Assembly: GCA_036881865.1 (NCBI GenBank)
Contig: JBAJNM010000008.1
Location: forward strand, 1 to 61,759
DNA length: 61,759 nt
Origin: Parvularculales bacterium
GTDB lineage: Bacteria > Pseudomonadota > Alphaproteobacteria > JAPOUT01 > JBAJNM01
Reading direction: 5' to 3'
This document shows, piece by piece, positions 61,114 to 61,759 of this stretch. Position 1 is the stretch's first letter, and each line of letters begins with the position of its first letter. Made by a program: the position numbers and the translations under genes. The notes below the pieces were generated by a model. The model ran no database searches, was not told where the DNA came from, and was given only the letters and a program-made list of their open reading frames with translations.

Positions 61114-61759
61114 ATGCAACCCGGTCCACATAATCTCATTACAGATGTTGATGGCATATCCGTCGGCAATGCCGAAGATAGCCATGTAGCAACCGGGGTT
61201 ACGGTTATTCTGCCGGAGGGGCGGGCGGTTGCAGCAGTTGATAGCCGCGGCGGCGGCCCCGGGACCCGGGAGACAGATGCCCTTGATCCGGTTTGTCTTG
61301 TGGACGAGATAGACGGAATTGTTTTATCGGGCGGATCATCCTATGGGCTGGAGGCTGCCAGCACGGTTGCCACCCGCCTTGGGGCTTTAGGACGCGGCTT
61401 TGCCATGCGGTCCGAAGGGCCGGTCTCTCCGGTTGTACCGGCGGCCATTCTTTATGACCTTGCCAATGGCGGCGATAAGCAGTGGGACGCCGCCCCGCCT
61501 TATGGCCGTCTTGGAGACGAAGCTCTTGAAGCGGCAATAAAGGCCGAACAAGCAGGTGACAAGATGTTTACTCTGGGCAATGCCGGCGCCGGATATGGCG
61601 CCAGTGCCGGTAATCTTAAAGGCGGGCTGGGGAGTACGTCTTTTGTATGCGGTGACGGATTGCAAATCGGCGCACTGGTCGCCACCAACCCCTTTGGCGC
61701 CGTCGTCATGCCGAACACCACAACTTTATGGGCAGCACCATGGGAGATAGGTGACGAAA
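61114..61759 (+). CDS. P1-family peptidase (DmpA/L-aminopeptidase-D-esterase), 5' part
   Basis: The frame opens at ATG 61114 and runs off the window after 215 residues. It begins HNLITDVDGISVGNAED and carries VDSRGGGPGTRETDALDP near 42-59, IDGIVLSGGSSYGLEAAS near 66 and GNAGAGYGASAGNLKGG near 153. ALVATNPFGAVVMPNTT follows. These match the P1/S58 family of self-processing N-terminal-nucleophile peptidases. The nucleophile region should be in the missing 3' part. It lies 5 bases after the Tam-like gene and may be co-transcribed. Confidence 0.88.
   Translation, partial: MQPGPHNLITDVDGISVGNAEDSHVATGVTVILPEGRAVAAVDSRGGGPGTRETDALDPVCLVDEIDGIVLSGGSSYGLEAASTVATRLGALGRGFAMRSEGPVSPVVPAAILYDLANGGDKQWDAAPPYGRLGDEALEAAIKAEQAGDKMFTLGNAGAGYGASAGNLKGGLGSTSFVCGDGLQIGALVATNPFGAVVMPNTTTLWAAPWEIGDE

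Noticed and set aside
61205-61721. Reverse-strand ORFs at the right end
   Set aside because: They are shadows of the P1-family peptidase gene, which runs rightward off the window and has clear family motifs.

Overview
The window is a chromosomal segment of an alphaproteobacterium of moderate G+C content. The evidence is gene order and family type: rpmH-rnpA-yidC-engB-argB, ffs-dnaX-recR, rmuC/def-fmt-truA/dapE-dapD, kdsB-pheA-nudC, fdxA-carD-rpoH-like, an IalB-like protein beside rlmN, and an alphaproteobacterial Fur/Mur. I cannot place it to order or genus. Most of it is densely packed core metabolism with short or overlapping gene junctions.

Layout. 1-246 is the end of an IS3-family element. 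285-3730 is a visibly A+T-rich island of three ORFs, probably two genes because the first two are one reading frame broken by a TAA. It ends in a protein with a PD-(D/E)XK-nuclease-like N-terminus and is the best candidate for an undescribed (defence-like) system. 3954-6403 is a reverse-strand operon nfu > rutE-like nitroreductase > tsaB > fur. 6730-13518 mixes small secreted proteins, an acyl-CoA dehydrogenase, a TerB-like protein, ferredoxin FdxA, a CarD regulator with a long histone-H1-like tail, an RpoH-type sigma factor and a secreted ankyrin protein. A tRNA-Arg(CCU) lies at 13803-13879.

13.9-25 kb carries a Baeyer-Villiger-type monooxygenase, GlpD, two alpha/beta hydrolases, a DUF924 protein, two acyl-CoA synthetases, a luciferase-like monooxygenase and a DUF6165 gene broken by an in-frame TAG. 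Together these suggest use of lipids, ketones and esters. 25-33 kb holds asd, a metallo-beta-lactamase-fold hydrolase, rlmN, an IalB-like protein, a quinone oxidoreductase, an EamA transporter, an SDR, an esterase and a pterin dehydratase. A larger secreted ankyrin paralogue (33.3 kb) and a PQQ-type dehydrogenase fused to cytochrome c precede pabB-pabA-pabC.

38.7-61.8 kb is mostly housekeeping: marC, rpmF, kdsB, pheA, nudC, the SRP RNA, dnaX, recR, rmuC, def, fmt, truA, dapE, dapD, a thermonuclease, a double-DUF1036 protein, argB, engB, yidC, rnpA and rpmH. These are followed by a VTT membrane protein with a flavin disulfide reductase, an orphan histidine kinase, a Tam-like methyltransferase and a P1-family peptidase that runs off the end.

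The most unusual points are the island, a pair of secreted mini-proteins built of two modules separated by a second ITPAHA signal-peptidase-like motif (6730-6978 and 12401-12736), the H1-tailed CarD, a DnaX that has lost its zinc ligands, two genes interrupted by in-frame stops, and the absence of rimI, ybaB and yidD from their usual slots.
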